Shown piece by piece: positions 9,265 to 17,821 of a stretch of 64,000 nucleotides of DNA. A model generated the notes under the pieces. That model made no database searches and had not been told where the DNA came from. It saw nothing but the letters and a program-made list of their open reading frames with translations. Source of the stretch: Chloroflexota bacterium. Its GTDB lineage: Bacteria > Chloroflexota > Anaerolineae > Aggregatilineales > Phototrophicaceae. Every line of letters starts with the position of its first letter. The first letter of the stretch is position 1. The stretch lies in assembly GCA_011523515.1 (NCBI GenBank), contig WTGO01000113.1, positions 1 to 64,000 on the forward strand, in the 5' to 3' direction. The position numbers and the translations under genes are program-made.

Positions 9265-11007
9265 ATGGTAATGCAAAGAGAAGATTATGTGTCGGTGGCG
9301 CGCTTCGAGGACCTGCAGGGCAAGGGCTGCATCACCGTCCATCCAAATGGCAAAACATTGGTACTATTTCTCTACGGCGAACGTGTATACGCTCTTGACA
9401 ATCGCTGCCCGCACATGGGATTCCCGCTCGACAAAGGCTCGGTAGAAGAAGGCATACTCAGTTGCCACTGGCACCATGCTCGCTTCGACCTGGCCAGCGG
9501 CGGCGCCTTTGATCTCTGGGCCGACGACATCGACAGCTATCCGGCTGAAGTCCGCAACGGCGAAGTTTACGTTGACATGCGTCCGCGTCCCAATACTTTT
9601 GAGCACCAGTCCAATCGACTGCGCGACGGCTTGCAGCACAACCTCAGCCTGGTGGTCGCCAAAGCCGTCATCAACATGCTCAGCCAGGGCGTGGCGCCGG
9701 CCGAGCCCTTCCGCATAGGGCTGGAATTCGGCACACTATATCGAGGCATGGATTGGGGTCGCGGTTTGACGACCCACGGCTGCGCGATGAATCTGGTTCC
9801 CTGGCTGAATGAGGCCGATCGCCCGCTGGCGCTTTTCCACGGATTGGCCGATGTCGCCAGCGATACCGCCGGAATGTCGCCGCGCTTCAACCCGCGCCCT
9901 CTGCCCAATGACGAGACGGATATCCCCACGCTGAAATCATGGTTCCGGCAATTCGTCGAAGTTCGGGACGCGCAAGCGGGCGAGCGGGCGATTGTCTCGG
10001 CCTTGCGCGCCGGCGCCGATGACAAGCAGATCGCCGATATGCTCTTCACTGCAGCGACCGACCACCGCTATCTCGCCGCTGGCCACACGCTGGACTTCAT
10101 CAACAAGGCACTGGAATCGGTGGATTTGACCGGCTGGGAAAACGCCGAGCTGGCCTTTACCAGCGTCGTACCCAATCTAACGGAATCACGCCGCATGGAA
10201 GAGTCCAACGCCTGGCGCAAACCCATCGACCTGATCCCAATCCTGGAAGCCGCCTTCGACGAGCTAGAAGAAGCGCTGCGCGCCGGCGCCGGTCTAGACC
10301 CCTTAATTGACGTCGAGGCGATGACGGGCGAGCTTCTGAGCGATGACCCGCAGGCTATTGTGGATCTGCTGCTCGATTCGCTGCGCCGCGGCATCGGTCC
10401 TGTGCAACTCGCGGGTATCGTCGCCTACGCGGCCGCGCGCCGCATCGCGCACTTTCACACCAGCAATGAATTTGGCGATTGGGACACGGCCCTGCACACC
10501 TTCACCTTCGCCAATGCCGTGCATCAAGGCTTGCAACGGGTCGAGTCGCTCGGCCTGGTTCGCGGTATTTTCGACGCGGCCATGAGCATCTACCTGGATC
10601 GCTTCTTGAACCTGCCCTCTGTCAAATTGCCGCAACCGGCGCCGGTCGCCAATCCTGATGCCTTGCTGGACGAATACGAGGATATGCTCAACTTGCAGCA
10701 GCAGGTCAACCCGGCCGGCAGCCTGGTGGCGCAATATCTGGTCAGCGGCGGCTCACCGCAGAAGCTGATGGCGAAAATGGGACACCTGCTGCTGCGGGAA
10801 GACCGTGATTTTCACACCATTCAGTGCGTCGAAGCGGCATTCAACCAGTACCGCCTGATCAAGCCGGAATCTGAAGCGCGCGCCAACCATGTGCTGATCG
10901 CGGCCGCTCGCTACCTGGCGGCTCACGCGCCGACCATGCGCTCTCAACTGCAAACATTCACCATCGCCAGGCGGCTGTCCCAAGGCGAGAATCTTTTTGA
11001 AGAATAG
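9265..11007 (+). CDS. Rieske [2Fe-2S] protein with a large uncharacterised C-terminal domain
   Basis: A 580-aa protein. Residues 1 to about 110 form a Rieske-type ferredoxin domain with the two ligand pairs in NRCPHMGFPLD and LSCHWHHARFDLASG. The remaining roughly 470 residues are mostly helical, begin at about FEHQSNRLRDGL, and contain conspicuous histidines (AAGHTLDFINKAL; HFHTSNEFGDWDTALHTFTF). I do not recognise this domain. The ATG at 9265 is preferred over that at 9241 because GAGGTG sits just upstream. The gene diverges from dnaX and ends 9 bases from the convergent rsgA. An electron-transfer or oxygenase-linked role is inferred only from the Rieske part. Confidence 0.85.
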   Translation: MVMQREDYVSVARFEDLQGKGCITVHPNGKTLVLFLYGERVYALDNRCPHMGFPLDKGSVEEGILSCHWHHARFDLASGGAFDLWADDIDSYPAEVRNGEVYVDMRPRPNTFEHQSNRLRDGLQHNLSLVVAKAVINMLSQGVAPAEPFRIGLEFGTLYRGMDWGRGLTTHGCAMNLVPWLNEADRPLALFHGLADVASDTAGMSPRFNPRPLPNDETDIPTLKSWFRQFVEVRDAQAGERAIVSALRAGADDKQIADMLFTAATDHRYLAAGHTLDFINKALESVDLTGWENAELAFTSVVPNLTESRRMEESNAWRKPIDLIPILEAAFDELEEALRAGAGLDPLIDVEAMTGELLSDDPQAIVDLLLDSLRRGIGPVQLAGIVAYAAARRIAHFHTSNEFGDWDTALHTFTFANAVHQGLQRVESLGLVRGIFDAAMSIYLDRFLNLPSVKLPQPAPVANPDALLDEYEDMLNLQQQVNPAGSLVAQYLVSGGSPQKLMAKMGHLLLREDRDFHTIQCVEAAFNQYRLIKPESEARANHVLIAAARYLAAHAPTMRSQLQTFTIARRLSQGENLFEE

Positions 11008-11016
11008 AGCGACGGC

Positions 11017-11988
11017 TCAGCGATTGTAGACGATGTAGGTATCTCGCAGTTCTTCGCGTAATTCGAGGTAGTGGCGGTGGCGCGTGCGGGCAATAGCGCC
11101 TTGCTCCACAGCGCGGCGGACTGCGCACTCGGGTTCGTCGATATGGGTGCAATTGCTGAACTTGCAATCCAGCACATAAGGTTCAATGTCGACGAAATAG
11201 GCATCTAGCTCGTCAGGTTCTATATCCCAGACGATCAGTGATCGTATGCCGGGCGTATCGGCAATGTAGCCGCCGCTTTCAAGCCGCACCAAGGCGCTGT
11301 CGCGCGTCGTATGCACGCCTTCTTCGGATTGCCGCCCGACATCTTTGACCTGGCGCCCCAAGCCGGGCTGCATGCAATTCAGGAGGCTGGTCTTGCCCAC
11401 GCCCGAGGGACCGGTGAAGACCGAGACGCCGTCGGCTAAACGCGACTTCAGCCCCTCGATGCCATCGCCGCGCAACGCGCTGGTACGCAGAATTGGGTAG
11501 CCGATGTCTTCATAACTGCGCAAGATCTCATCCAAACCGGCCGCGTAGCCCAAGTCGATTTTGTTTAGCACAATGAGTAATTCCGGTATATTCGACCGCT
11601 CGCCCGCGACCAGGAGACGATCGAGCATTTTCAGGTCCGGCGCCGGCTGCGCCGCGGAAAATATAAAAAGCGCGCGATCAGCATTGGCTATGACCACTTG
11701 CTCGCGCTCGGCTTGCCCGGCGCCTCGTTTGCCGGTGGTGCGGACTGCGCGCGATAAAACGCTCTTGCGCGGCGCCAGCGCTTCAATGACGCCCATCAAT
11801 ACATCGGCGCCGGCCTCCCGCCGCAGGCTGATGCGCGCGCGATCACCGATGGCGGCGATCTCCGAGGACTTGGCTTCTTCCTTCAGTCGGCCGCGCAACT
11901 CGCACATATACGTAGCGCGGTCTTCGGCTTCGACCCAATAAAAGCCGCTCTGCTCCTTGACAATCAATCCGGACAATAGCTCCGTCAA
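11017..11988 (-). CDS. rsgA: Ribosome small subunit-dependent GTPase RsgA
   Basis: A 323-aa circularly permuted GTPase. After an N-terminal OB-fold (from VKEQSGFYWVEAEDRATYMC), the G motifs come in the permuted order G4 (LIVLNKIDLG), G1 (GPSGVGKTSLLN), G3 (DTPGIRS). The C-terminal zinc knuckle is present (CKFSNCTHIDEPEC). RsgA helps late maturation of the 30S subunit. The gene converges on the Rieske gene with a 9-bp gap and is divergent from the DsbA-like gene. All functional elements appear intact. Confidence 0.96.
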   Translation of the reverse strand: MTELLSGLIVKEQSGFYWVEAEDRATYMCELRGRLKEEAKSSEIAAIGDRARISLRREAGADVLMGVIEALAPRKSVLSRAVRTTGKRGAGQAEREQVVIANADRALFIFSAAQPAPDLKMLDRLLVAGERSNIPELLIVLNKIDLGYAAGLDEILRSYEDIGYPILRTSALRGDGIEGLKSRLADGVSVFTGPSGVGKTSLLNCMQPGLGRQVKDVGRQSEEGVHTTRDSALVRLESGGYIADTPGIRSLIVWDIEPDELDAYFVDIEPYVLDCKFSNCTHIDEPECAVRRAVEQGAIARTRHRHYLELREELRDTYIVYNR

Positions 11989-12160
11989 ATAGACCTCCCT
12001 GAAGTTCAGTCAATATGATTATAGCGGGTGATGGCGCGAAAACTCCACAAGCTGCCGCTGGAAGGGCAAGCCACGATCGCGCGCCGCCAAGATGTTCATG
12101 GGCAAGCGTGAGTATCTAGAGTACACTGAACTCGTGACGGGCGACGACAAGGAAACTAAC

Positions 12161-12949
12161 GTGGACACACAAATGGACAGCGCCAAGAGCGAGCCACAGA
12201 ATCGCATAACCGCTACGCCGCGCAAAATATTGAGCTATGTGGTGGTGGCGGTGGCATGTTATCTGCTTGGGCTCGTCATCGGCGGAGGGGCGCTGAATCC
12301 GCCGGAGGAGGCTGCCGCTGTCAAGATCGATGAAGCGCAGCTGCGCGCGGTCATCCGCAATGTGCTGGAAGAGCGCGATCTGGCAGCAGCGGAAGACGCG
12401 GCGCCTGACCGCTTCGCCCTGGTTGATGATGATCCCTATCTTGGCGCGGAAGACGCGCCGGTTGTCATCGTCGAGTTCAGCGACTTCTTTTGCAGCTACT
12501 GCAAGCGACATTTCGACCAGACTTTTGCGCCGTTGCTGGAAAACTACGGCGAGTATATCCGCTACGTTTATCGGGATTTCGCTCGCCTGACGCCGGAATC
12601 CGGGCCGGCATCGGAAGCGGCGCAGTGCGCCTTCGAGCAAGGCAAATTCTGGGAATTCCGCGCCGATTTCTTCTCGAACCAGGAATCGCTGGGACGGGAT
12701 TTTTACCTCGAGACCGCTGCCAAGCACGAACTTGATATCGACGAGTACACAGCCTGCATTGATGAACGGCGCTACCTCGACGAAGTCGAGATCGACGGTC
12801 TGGACGGGCAACTAGCCGGCATACGCGGAACGCCGGGCTTTTTCATCAACGGCCAAATCCTAAGTGGCGCTCAGCCTTACAACATCTTCGAGCGCATGAC
12901 ACAGCGCGAACTCGACATGGCCGGCATCGACTACAGCGTCAGCGGATAG
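12161..12949 (+). CDS. Membrane-anchored DsbA-like thiol-disulfide oxidoreductase
   Basis: A 262-aa protein if it starts at the GTG at 12161, which has AAGGA seven bases upstream; the open frame extends to 12092. A single N-terminal membrane segment (LSYVVVAVACYLLGLVIGG) is followed by a helical linker and a thioredoxin-fold domain with the catalytic CSYC (EFSDFFCSYCKRHFDQ) and a cis-proline loop (GTPGFFING). This is the pattern of the DsbA/BdbD group that forms disulfides outside the membrane. No VKOR or DsbB partner is adjacent. Two further cysteines (AQCAF, TACID) may form a structural disulfide. Confidence 0.92.
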   Translation: MDTQMDSAKSEPQNRITATPRKILSYVVVAVACYLLGLVIGGGALNPPEEAAAVKIDEAQLRAVIRNVLEERDLAAAEDAAPDRFALVDDDPYLGAEDAPVVIVEFSDFFCSYCKRHFDQTFAPLLENYGEYIRYVYRDFARLTPESGPASEAAQCAFEQGKFWEFRADFFSNQESLGRDFYLETAAKHELDIDEYTACIDERRYLDEVEIDGLDGQLAGIRGTPGFFINGQILSGAQPYNIFERMTQRELDMAGIDYSVSG

Positions 12950-13067
12950 TCTGCGCAGCCAAGGACGCAGGGAATTCGAATTGGTCCCACCCGTCGGCGG
13001 GATCATCGCTTTCAATTGGCAAGTCTCGGCTATACTGGCCGAAGACAGTCTGAGCGTTCATTAACTC

Positions 13068-14372
13068 ATGCCTAAACGCAAGCGGGCGCAAAAAATACGA
13101 AGCCAGCCCCGTCCTGACGCCGATTACGGTCGACCTGTAGAACTGGAAATCAGCGATATGGCGCAGGGCGGCCGCGGCTTGGCCAGGCTGGACGGCAAAA
13201 CCGTATTTGTGCCTTACACTATCCCGGGCGAGTTGGTCGCTGCCGAGATTACTGGCCGGCGTGGTTCAGCGCACTTCGCGCGCGGAATCCGTCTGCGAGC
13301 CGCTTCGGCTGACCGAGTAGCGCCGCGCTGCCGGCATTTTGGGCCGGGGCGCTGCTGGGAATGTCAGTGGCAGCATATCAATTACAGCGCGCAACTGCTA
13401 CTCAAACAGGATGTGTTGGCCGATCAGCTGTCGCGCCAGGGCAAGCTGCCTGATGTGCTTATTGACGCGGCGCTGCGCCCGATGCTGCCGGCGCCGGAGC
13501 AATGGGCGTATAACCACGCGCTTCGTCTAAACCGCAACAAGCGCGGCAGCTGGGGCTTGCGACGTGATGGCGGCGGCTTCAAACCGATTGACGAATGCCC
13601 CATCACACATCCCGATTTACTGGAGCTGCTGCAGCAACTGGATCTGGATTATGCGCTCGCCCGCCGCATGACCTTGCGGCGCGGCAGCGACGGACGTCTG
13701 ATGCTGATATTCGATGTCACCGCCGAACAAGAGCCGGATCTGCGCACCGACCTGCCCCTGAGCGTCAACTTGATCTTGCCCGATCGCGAGCCGATCAACC
13801 TCATTGGCGACGCGCACAGCCAATACACCATCGCCGGCCACGACTTTCGTGTGACAGCCGGCGCGTCCATCCGCGGCAATGTCGCAGGCGTCGACCTGCT
13901 GGTTGACCAGGTGATTCAGGCGCTGCGCCTGCAGGGCGGTGAGCGCGCGCTCGACCTTTACGCGGGCGTAGGCATTTTCAGCGCATTTCTGGCGTGGCGG
14001 ACGGCACTGGTTACACTGGTCGAGAGCTATCCGCCGGCCGTCAGCGACGCCGATGTCAACCTGCGCGGCATAGACAATGTCGATATCGTCGAAGGCCAGG
14101 TGGAGGCGGTCCTGGACGATATGGCCAGCGCAGGCGCACACTATGATGTGGCGGTCGTCGATCCGCCCAGTTCCGGGCTGGGCGCGGCAGTGATCCAGAA
14201 TCTGTCGCGCCTGGGAATCGCGCGGCTGGTCTACGTCAGCGGCGACCCGGCTTCACTGGCGCGCGACAGCCGGCAGCTTATTGACGCCGGCTACCAGCTG
14301 CGCGCCATGCAGCCGATCGACTTGGCGCCGCAAACTTACTACATCAGCGCCGTGGCGACTTTTGAGCGCTAG
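13068..14372 (+). CDS. RlmD/TrmA-family RNA methyltransferase homologue lacking catalytic Cys and Glu
   Basis: A 434-aa protein with an N-terminal TRAM domain (VELEISDMAQGGRGLARLDG), a [4Fe-4S]-type cysteine cluster (CRHFGPGRCWECQW plus the later DECPITH) and a C-terminal SAM-binding Rossmann domain (LDLYAGVGIFSAFLA, VVDPPSSGLG). In RlmD and TrmA the motif after the DPP loop is SCNP, with the nucleophilic Cys. Here it reads VYVSGDPASLARD, so residue 392 is Gly. The general-base Glu near the C-terminus (family motif around P-H-T-x-H-x-E) is also absent: PQTYYISAV. It is likely a paralogue that binds RNA/SAM without m5U catalysis, or uses other chemistry. Its stop overlaps that of the convergent gene at CTAG. 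Confidence 0.88.
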   Translation: MPKRKRAQKIRSQPRPDADYGRPVELEISDMAQGGRGLARLDGKTVFVPYTIPGELVAAEITGRRGSAHFARGIRLRAASADRVAPRCRHFGPGRCWECQWQHINYSAQLLLKQDVLADQLSRQGKLPDVLIDAALRPMLPAPEQWAYNHALRLNRNKRGSWGLRRDGGGFKPIDECPITHPDLLELLQQLDLDYALARRMTLRRGSDGRLMLIFDVTAEQEPDLRTDLPLSVNLILPDREPINLIGDAHSQYTIAGHDFRVTAGASIRGNVAGVDLLVDQVIQALRLQGGERALDLYAGVGIFSAFLAWRTALVTLVESYPPAVSDADVNLRGIDNVDIVEGQVEAVLDDMASAGAHYDVAVVDPPSSGLGAAVIQNLSRLGIARLVYVSGDPASLARDSRQLIDAGYQLRAMQPIDLAPQTYYISAVATFER

Positions 14373-15490
14373 CCGATGATCGACTCCAGGGCCGCCAGCA
14401 GCTGCGCCAGGTCTTCCGCCGTTGTGTAAGCCTGCACCGAGACGCGAATCCCGCATTGACCGGCAAATTCGCCGAGCGGCGCCTCTATGCGATGCTCCTC
14501 ATAGAGTCGCTCCTGGACGGCGGCAGGTTCACAGCGCGGCAGCGGGATCGTGACCATCTGCGCGAATTGATCGCGCGACAGCGGTTGCAGACCAAAATGG
14601 CCGCAGAGCTCATGCTGCGCCCTCGCCGCCAATTCGTGACATTGGCCACGAACGCGTCCCCAATCATGCGCGCGCTGATACTCGATGGCGGCGGGCACGG
14701 TCAAGAAGGGCGCGATATCGCGCGTGCCGCTCCATTCGTTGCGTTCCACGAAGCTGCTGCCGGCGGTCCAGCCGTGCGAAACCACCAGCGGTTCGATCCA
14801 ATCATGATGCTCGGCGCGCGCATGCAGGAAGGCCGAGCCCTTGGGCGCGCACAGCCACTTGTGGAAGTTGCCGCTGTACATATCGGCGCCAATCGCGGCC
14901 AGGTCGATAGGCAGCTGGCCCGGCGCGTGGGCGCCGTCGACGATTGTCAGAATGCCCATTTCACGCGCCCGCCGGCAGATCAACTCAACCGGGAAAATCA
15001 GCGCAGTCGGCGAGGTGATATGGCTGATGACGATGGCTTTGGTCTTGGCCGATGTCCCCGCGAGCAAGGCGTCAGCAAAGGCTTCATCAGATTCATAGGG
15101 CAGACGAACACGATGTCGTCTGACGCGCGCGCCGGTTTTGGCCGCGACGAACTCCAGCAAGCGGTTGACCGCGCCGTACTCGTGATCGGTCGTCAAAATC
15201 TCGTCAGCGCTACGAAGCCGCAGCGAGCGCAAAGCGATGTTCAGCCCCGCGGTTGCGTTGGCGACAAAGACGATCTCGCCGGCAGGCACATTGAAATAAT
15301 CAGCGATCACCTCGCGCGCATACGCCATCAATTCAACCCGGCGGCGCAGCAAAAACTCGATCGGCTGCCTTTCCAGCTCCCGCTGCCATTCTTGATAAGT
15401 TACAAAGACCACCCGCGGACAAGCCCCGAAGGAGCCGTGGTTTAAGAAGATGATGTCATCGCGAATGAGAAAGTCGGCTTTGGTTGGCAT
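14369..15490 (-). CDS. Class V aminotransferase (isopenicillin N epimerase-like)
   Basis: A 373-aa PLP-dependent enzyme starting at MPTKADFLIRDDIIFLNHGS; the longer open frame upstream runs into a repeat and is not used. The N-terminal FLNHGSFGACP, the cofactor region (ANATAGLNIALRSL), the aspartate strand (ILTIVDGAHAPGQ) and the PLP lysine (YSGNFHKWLCAPKGS) fit the isopenicillin N epimerase/cysteine desulfurase-like subgroup of class V. The substrate is not determined. The gene is convergent with the RlmD-like gene and shares a 4-base CTAG stop overlap with it. Confidence 0.92.
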   Translation of the reverse strand: MPTKADFLIRDDIIFLNHGSFGACPRVVFVTYQEWQRELERQPIEFLLRRRVELMAYAREVIADYFNVPAGEIVFVANATAGLNIALRSLRLRSADEILTTDHEYGAVNRLLEFVAAKTGARVRRHRVRLPYESDEAFADALLAGTSAKTKAIVISHITSPTALIFPVELICRRAREMGILTIVDGAHAPGQLPIDLAAIGADMYSGNFHKWLCAPKGSAFLHARAEHHDWIEPLVVSHGWTAGSSFVERNEWSGTRDIAPFLTVPAAIEYQRAHDWGRVRGQCHELAARAQHELCGHFGLQPLSRDQFAQMVTIPLPRCEPAAVQERLYEEHRIEAPLGEFAGQCGIRVSVQAYTTAEDLAQLLAALESIIG

Positions 15491-15518
15491 CAGGCTAACG
15501 CGCTCGGCATCGATTTTG

Positions 15519-15612
15519 ACCACAAAGACACAAAGACACGAAGGACACAAAGTTTAGTTTGGTCTTTTTCAAAGCGAGTCATTTTCTTTGTGATCTCTGT
15601 GTTCTCTGTGGT
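15519..15612. repeat. Short interspersed inverted repeat, copy 1
   Basis: A 94-bp AT-richer element whose left end (ACCACAAAGACACAAAGAC) and right end, read as reverse complement (ACCACAGAGAACACAGAG), are imperfect terminal inverted repeats. It sits between prmC and the aminotransferase gene. The same end motif (CCACMGAG...ACACMGAG) recurs at 41366, 46710 and 51405. Confidence 0.7.
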
Positions 15613-15618
15613 TAGTTT

Positions 15619-16494
15619 TTAGTTTGACTCGGATCGTCTTAGTTGAAAGCGGACAATGCGGTCCAGATTAGCGTAATCTTTGAGGACGCTGCATTCCAAG
15701 TCAAGGACATCGCGCCCCAGCCGCGAGACCGCAGCGCCTTGATCAGCGCCGATCTCCAGCAGGATCTGCGCTCCGCTATGGCAGACGGAGGGCGTCTGCG
15801 TCAGCAGCTCACGGATATACGCCAGGCCATCGGGCCCGCCATCAAGCGCCGTCCGCGGCTCCCACCTGCTTACTTCCAAGGTATCCAACTCATCGCTGGC
15901 GATGTAGGGCAGATTCGCCATCAGCAGATCGACTTTGATGCCGCGCTTGATGAGCGGCTGCGCCAGATGACCGTGAAAGCACCTAACTTGCGCATCATGG
16001 ACGCGCGCATTCGCTCGGGCAACGTCAAGCGCGTCCGCGCTGATTTCAGTAGCGTATACCGTACATTGCGGGCGCTGCCGCGCAAAGGTCACAGCCAGCG
16101 CGCCGCTGCCGGTACCGATATCGGCGACCGCTAAGCCGGGCGTGTCTGCCGTCAGCCGCAGCGCTGCTTCCAGCAGCAGCTCGGTCTCCGGGCGCGGCAC
16201 GAGCACGCTCGGCGTCACCGCCAACTCGAGGTCATAGAAACCTTGTTTGCCCAGGACATAGGCAATCGGCTCGCCCGCGGCGCGGCGCTGCAAGAGCTCC
16301 CGATATTGACGCCACTGCTCGGCCCTGAGCGGGGTTTCGCCGTGCGTGAAGAGGAAGGCGCGTTCGACGCCCAGGACCTTCGCCAGCAGCACTTGCGCAT
16401 CCAGGTCGGCTGAATCAGACGTGAGCAACCCGGCTCTCGCCCGGCGCAGCGCAGCGCGGATGGTCGTCACAGCAATGTCCGCAGACGCAACCAT
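15619..16494 (-). CDS. prmC: Release factor glutamine methyltransferase PrmC
   Basis: A 291-aa protein with the helical N-terminal domain (about residues 1-90), SAM motif I (VADIGTGSGALAVTFAR) and the substrate-binding loop, here ANLPYIASDEL in place of the more usual NPPY. PrmC methylates the Gln of the GGQ motif in release factors. It follows prfA with only three bases between the prfA TGA and its ATG, the standard prfA-prmC pairing. Confidence 0.95.
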   Translation of the reverse strand: MVASADIAVTTIRAALRRARAGLLTSDSADLDAQVLLAKVLGVERAFLFTHGETPLRAEQWRQYRELLQRRAAGEPIAYVLGKQGFYDLELAVTPSVLVPRPETELLLEAALRLTADTPGLAVADIGTGSGALAVTFARQRPQCTVYATEISADALDVARANARVHDAQVRCFHGHLAQPLIKRGIKVDLLMANLPYIASDELDTLEVSRWEPRTALDGGPDGLAYIRELLTQTPSVCHSGAQILLEIGADQGAAVSRLGRDVLDLECSVLKDYANLDRIVRFQLRRSESN

Positions 16495-16497
16495 CGC

Positions 16498-17568
16498 TCA
16501 GCCGCCGCCGGCCGCCAGCGCTTCCGCCTGCTGCTGCATCGCCAGTTGATCAATAAACACGCCCAAATCGCCGTCCATCACGCCGGGCAAGTTAAAGTTG
16601 CTGTAGCCGATGCGGTGGTCGGTGACCCGCCCCTGCGGATAATTGTAAGTGCGGATCTTCTCGCTGCGATCGCCGCTGCCGACCTGGCCGCGGCGCTCGG
16701 CTTCCCGCTCGCTGCGCTGCCGCTCTACCTCAGCTTCGTAGAGCCGCGCGATCAGGACTTGCTTGGCGCGCAGCTTATTCTGCAGCTGACTGCGTTCATC
16801 CTGCATCTCGACCACCACGCCCGTCGGCTTGTGAATCAAGCGCACGGCCGAGTCGGTCGTATTAACCGATTGCCCGCCGGCGCCGCGGGCGCGGAAGACC
16901 TGCGTCTCGACATCGCTCATGTTGAGCTGGACATCAACCTCGTCCATTTCCGCCAGCACAGCCACCGTGGACGTGCTGGTGTGGATGCGCCCCTGGCTTT
17001 CGGTGGTGGGCACGCGCTGCACCCGGTGCACGCCGCTTTCGTATTTCAGCCGGCTAAACGCGCCTTCGCCTACGATCTGAAAGGTGATGTTTTTGAACAC
17101 GCCGTTGCCCTGCTCATTGATATCGAGCAGCTCCACCTTCCAGCGATTGGATTCGGCGTAGCGCGTATACATACGCATCAGGTCGCCCGCGAAAATGCCA
17201 GCTTCATCGCCGCCGGCGCCGGCGCGGATTTCAACAATGACATTCTTGCTGTCGCGCGGGTCTTTGGGCAAAAGCATCACGCGCAGCTCGTCAAGCAGCT
17301 GTGTGCTGCTCGATTCCAGTTCGGCGACTTCTTCTTGCGCCATTTCGCGCATTTCCGGGTCATCCGCCAATTGCAGCAATTCTTTGGCGCCGTCAAGATC
17401 TTGCGTCTGCTTCTGATACAGGCGATAGGCGTCAACGACCGATTGCAGGCTGGAACGCTCTTTCGCCAACTCAGCGACCTTTTCGAAATCGACGGCGATG
17501 GCGGGATCACCCATCAGCGCCTCTAATTCGTCATAGCGGCTTTCAACTTCGGCCAGTTTTTCCAGCAT
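16498..17568 (-). CDS. prfA: Peptide chain release factor 1
   Basis: A 356-aa class I release factor. The anticodon-like recognition loop reads VPTTESQGRIHTSTSTVAV, a PxT-type loop that marks RF1 (UAA/UAG) rather than RF2 (SPF). The hydrolysis motif GAGGQSVNTTDSAVR carries the GGQ glutamine that prmC modifies. The C-terminus (GRVTDHRIGYSNFNLPGVMDG) also fits RF1. It forms an operon with prmC downstream. The 250 bp upstream show no gene; the usual neighbour rpmE is not here. Confidence 0.97.
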   Translation of the reverse strand: MLEKLAEVESRYDELEALMGDPAIAVDFEKVAELAKERSSLQSVVDAYRLYQKQTQDLDGAKELLQLADDPEMREMAQEEVAELESSSTQLLDELRVMLLPKDPRDSKNVIVEIRAGAGGDEAGIFAGDLMRMYTRYAESNRWKVELLDINEQGNGVFKNITFQIVGEGAFSRLKYESGVHRVQRVPTTESQGRIHTSTSTVAVLAEMDEVDVQLNMSDVETQVFRARGAGGQSVNTTDSAVRLIHKPTGVVVEMQDERSQLQNKLRAKQVLIARLYEAEVERQRSEREAERRGQVGSGDRSEKIRTYNYPQGRVTDHRIGYSNFNLPGVMDGDLGVFIDQLAMQQQAEALAAGGG

Positions 17569-17821
17569 AAGTCGGTCTCAATTCGTGTGTATTTTGCTTC
17601 GGTTGGTCTAGTGGTGGGTCCACCGCAAACCCTCGCGGCGGCCGGCGGAATCTGTGCAAGCTTCTGCAAGCTTGTTAGAATTCGTCCAATCGCAGGCAGC
17701 TGCGAACGCGTGGCTTGGTATACATGCCCTGCATTATACTGGCGGATCGGCTGCTGCACAGTCGCAGGTAAAGACCGACGAATGCTGGTACGCTGATCCG
17801 GTCGCTACAGGGAGTTGACAG

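Noticed and set aside
15619-16494. NLPY instead of NPPY in PrmC as a lost catalytic motif.
   Set aside because: NxPY-type variants keep the Asn and Tyr used for Gln binding and the gene context is normal, so it is likely active.
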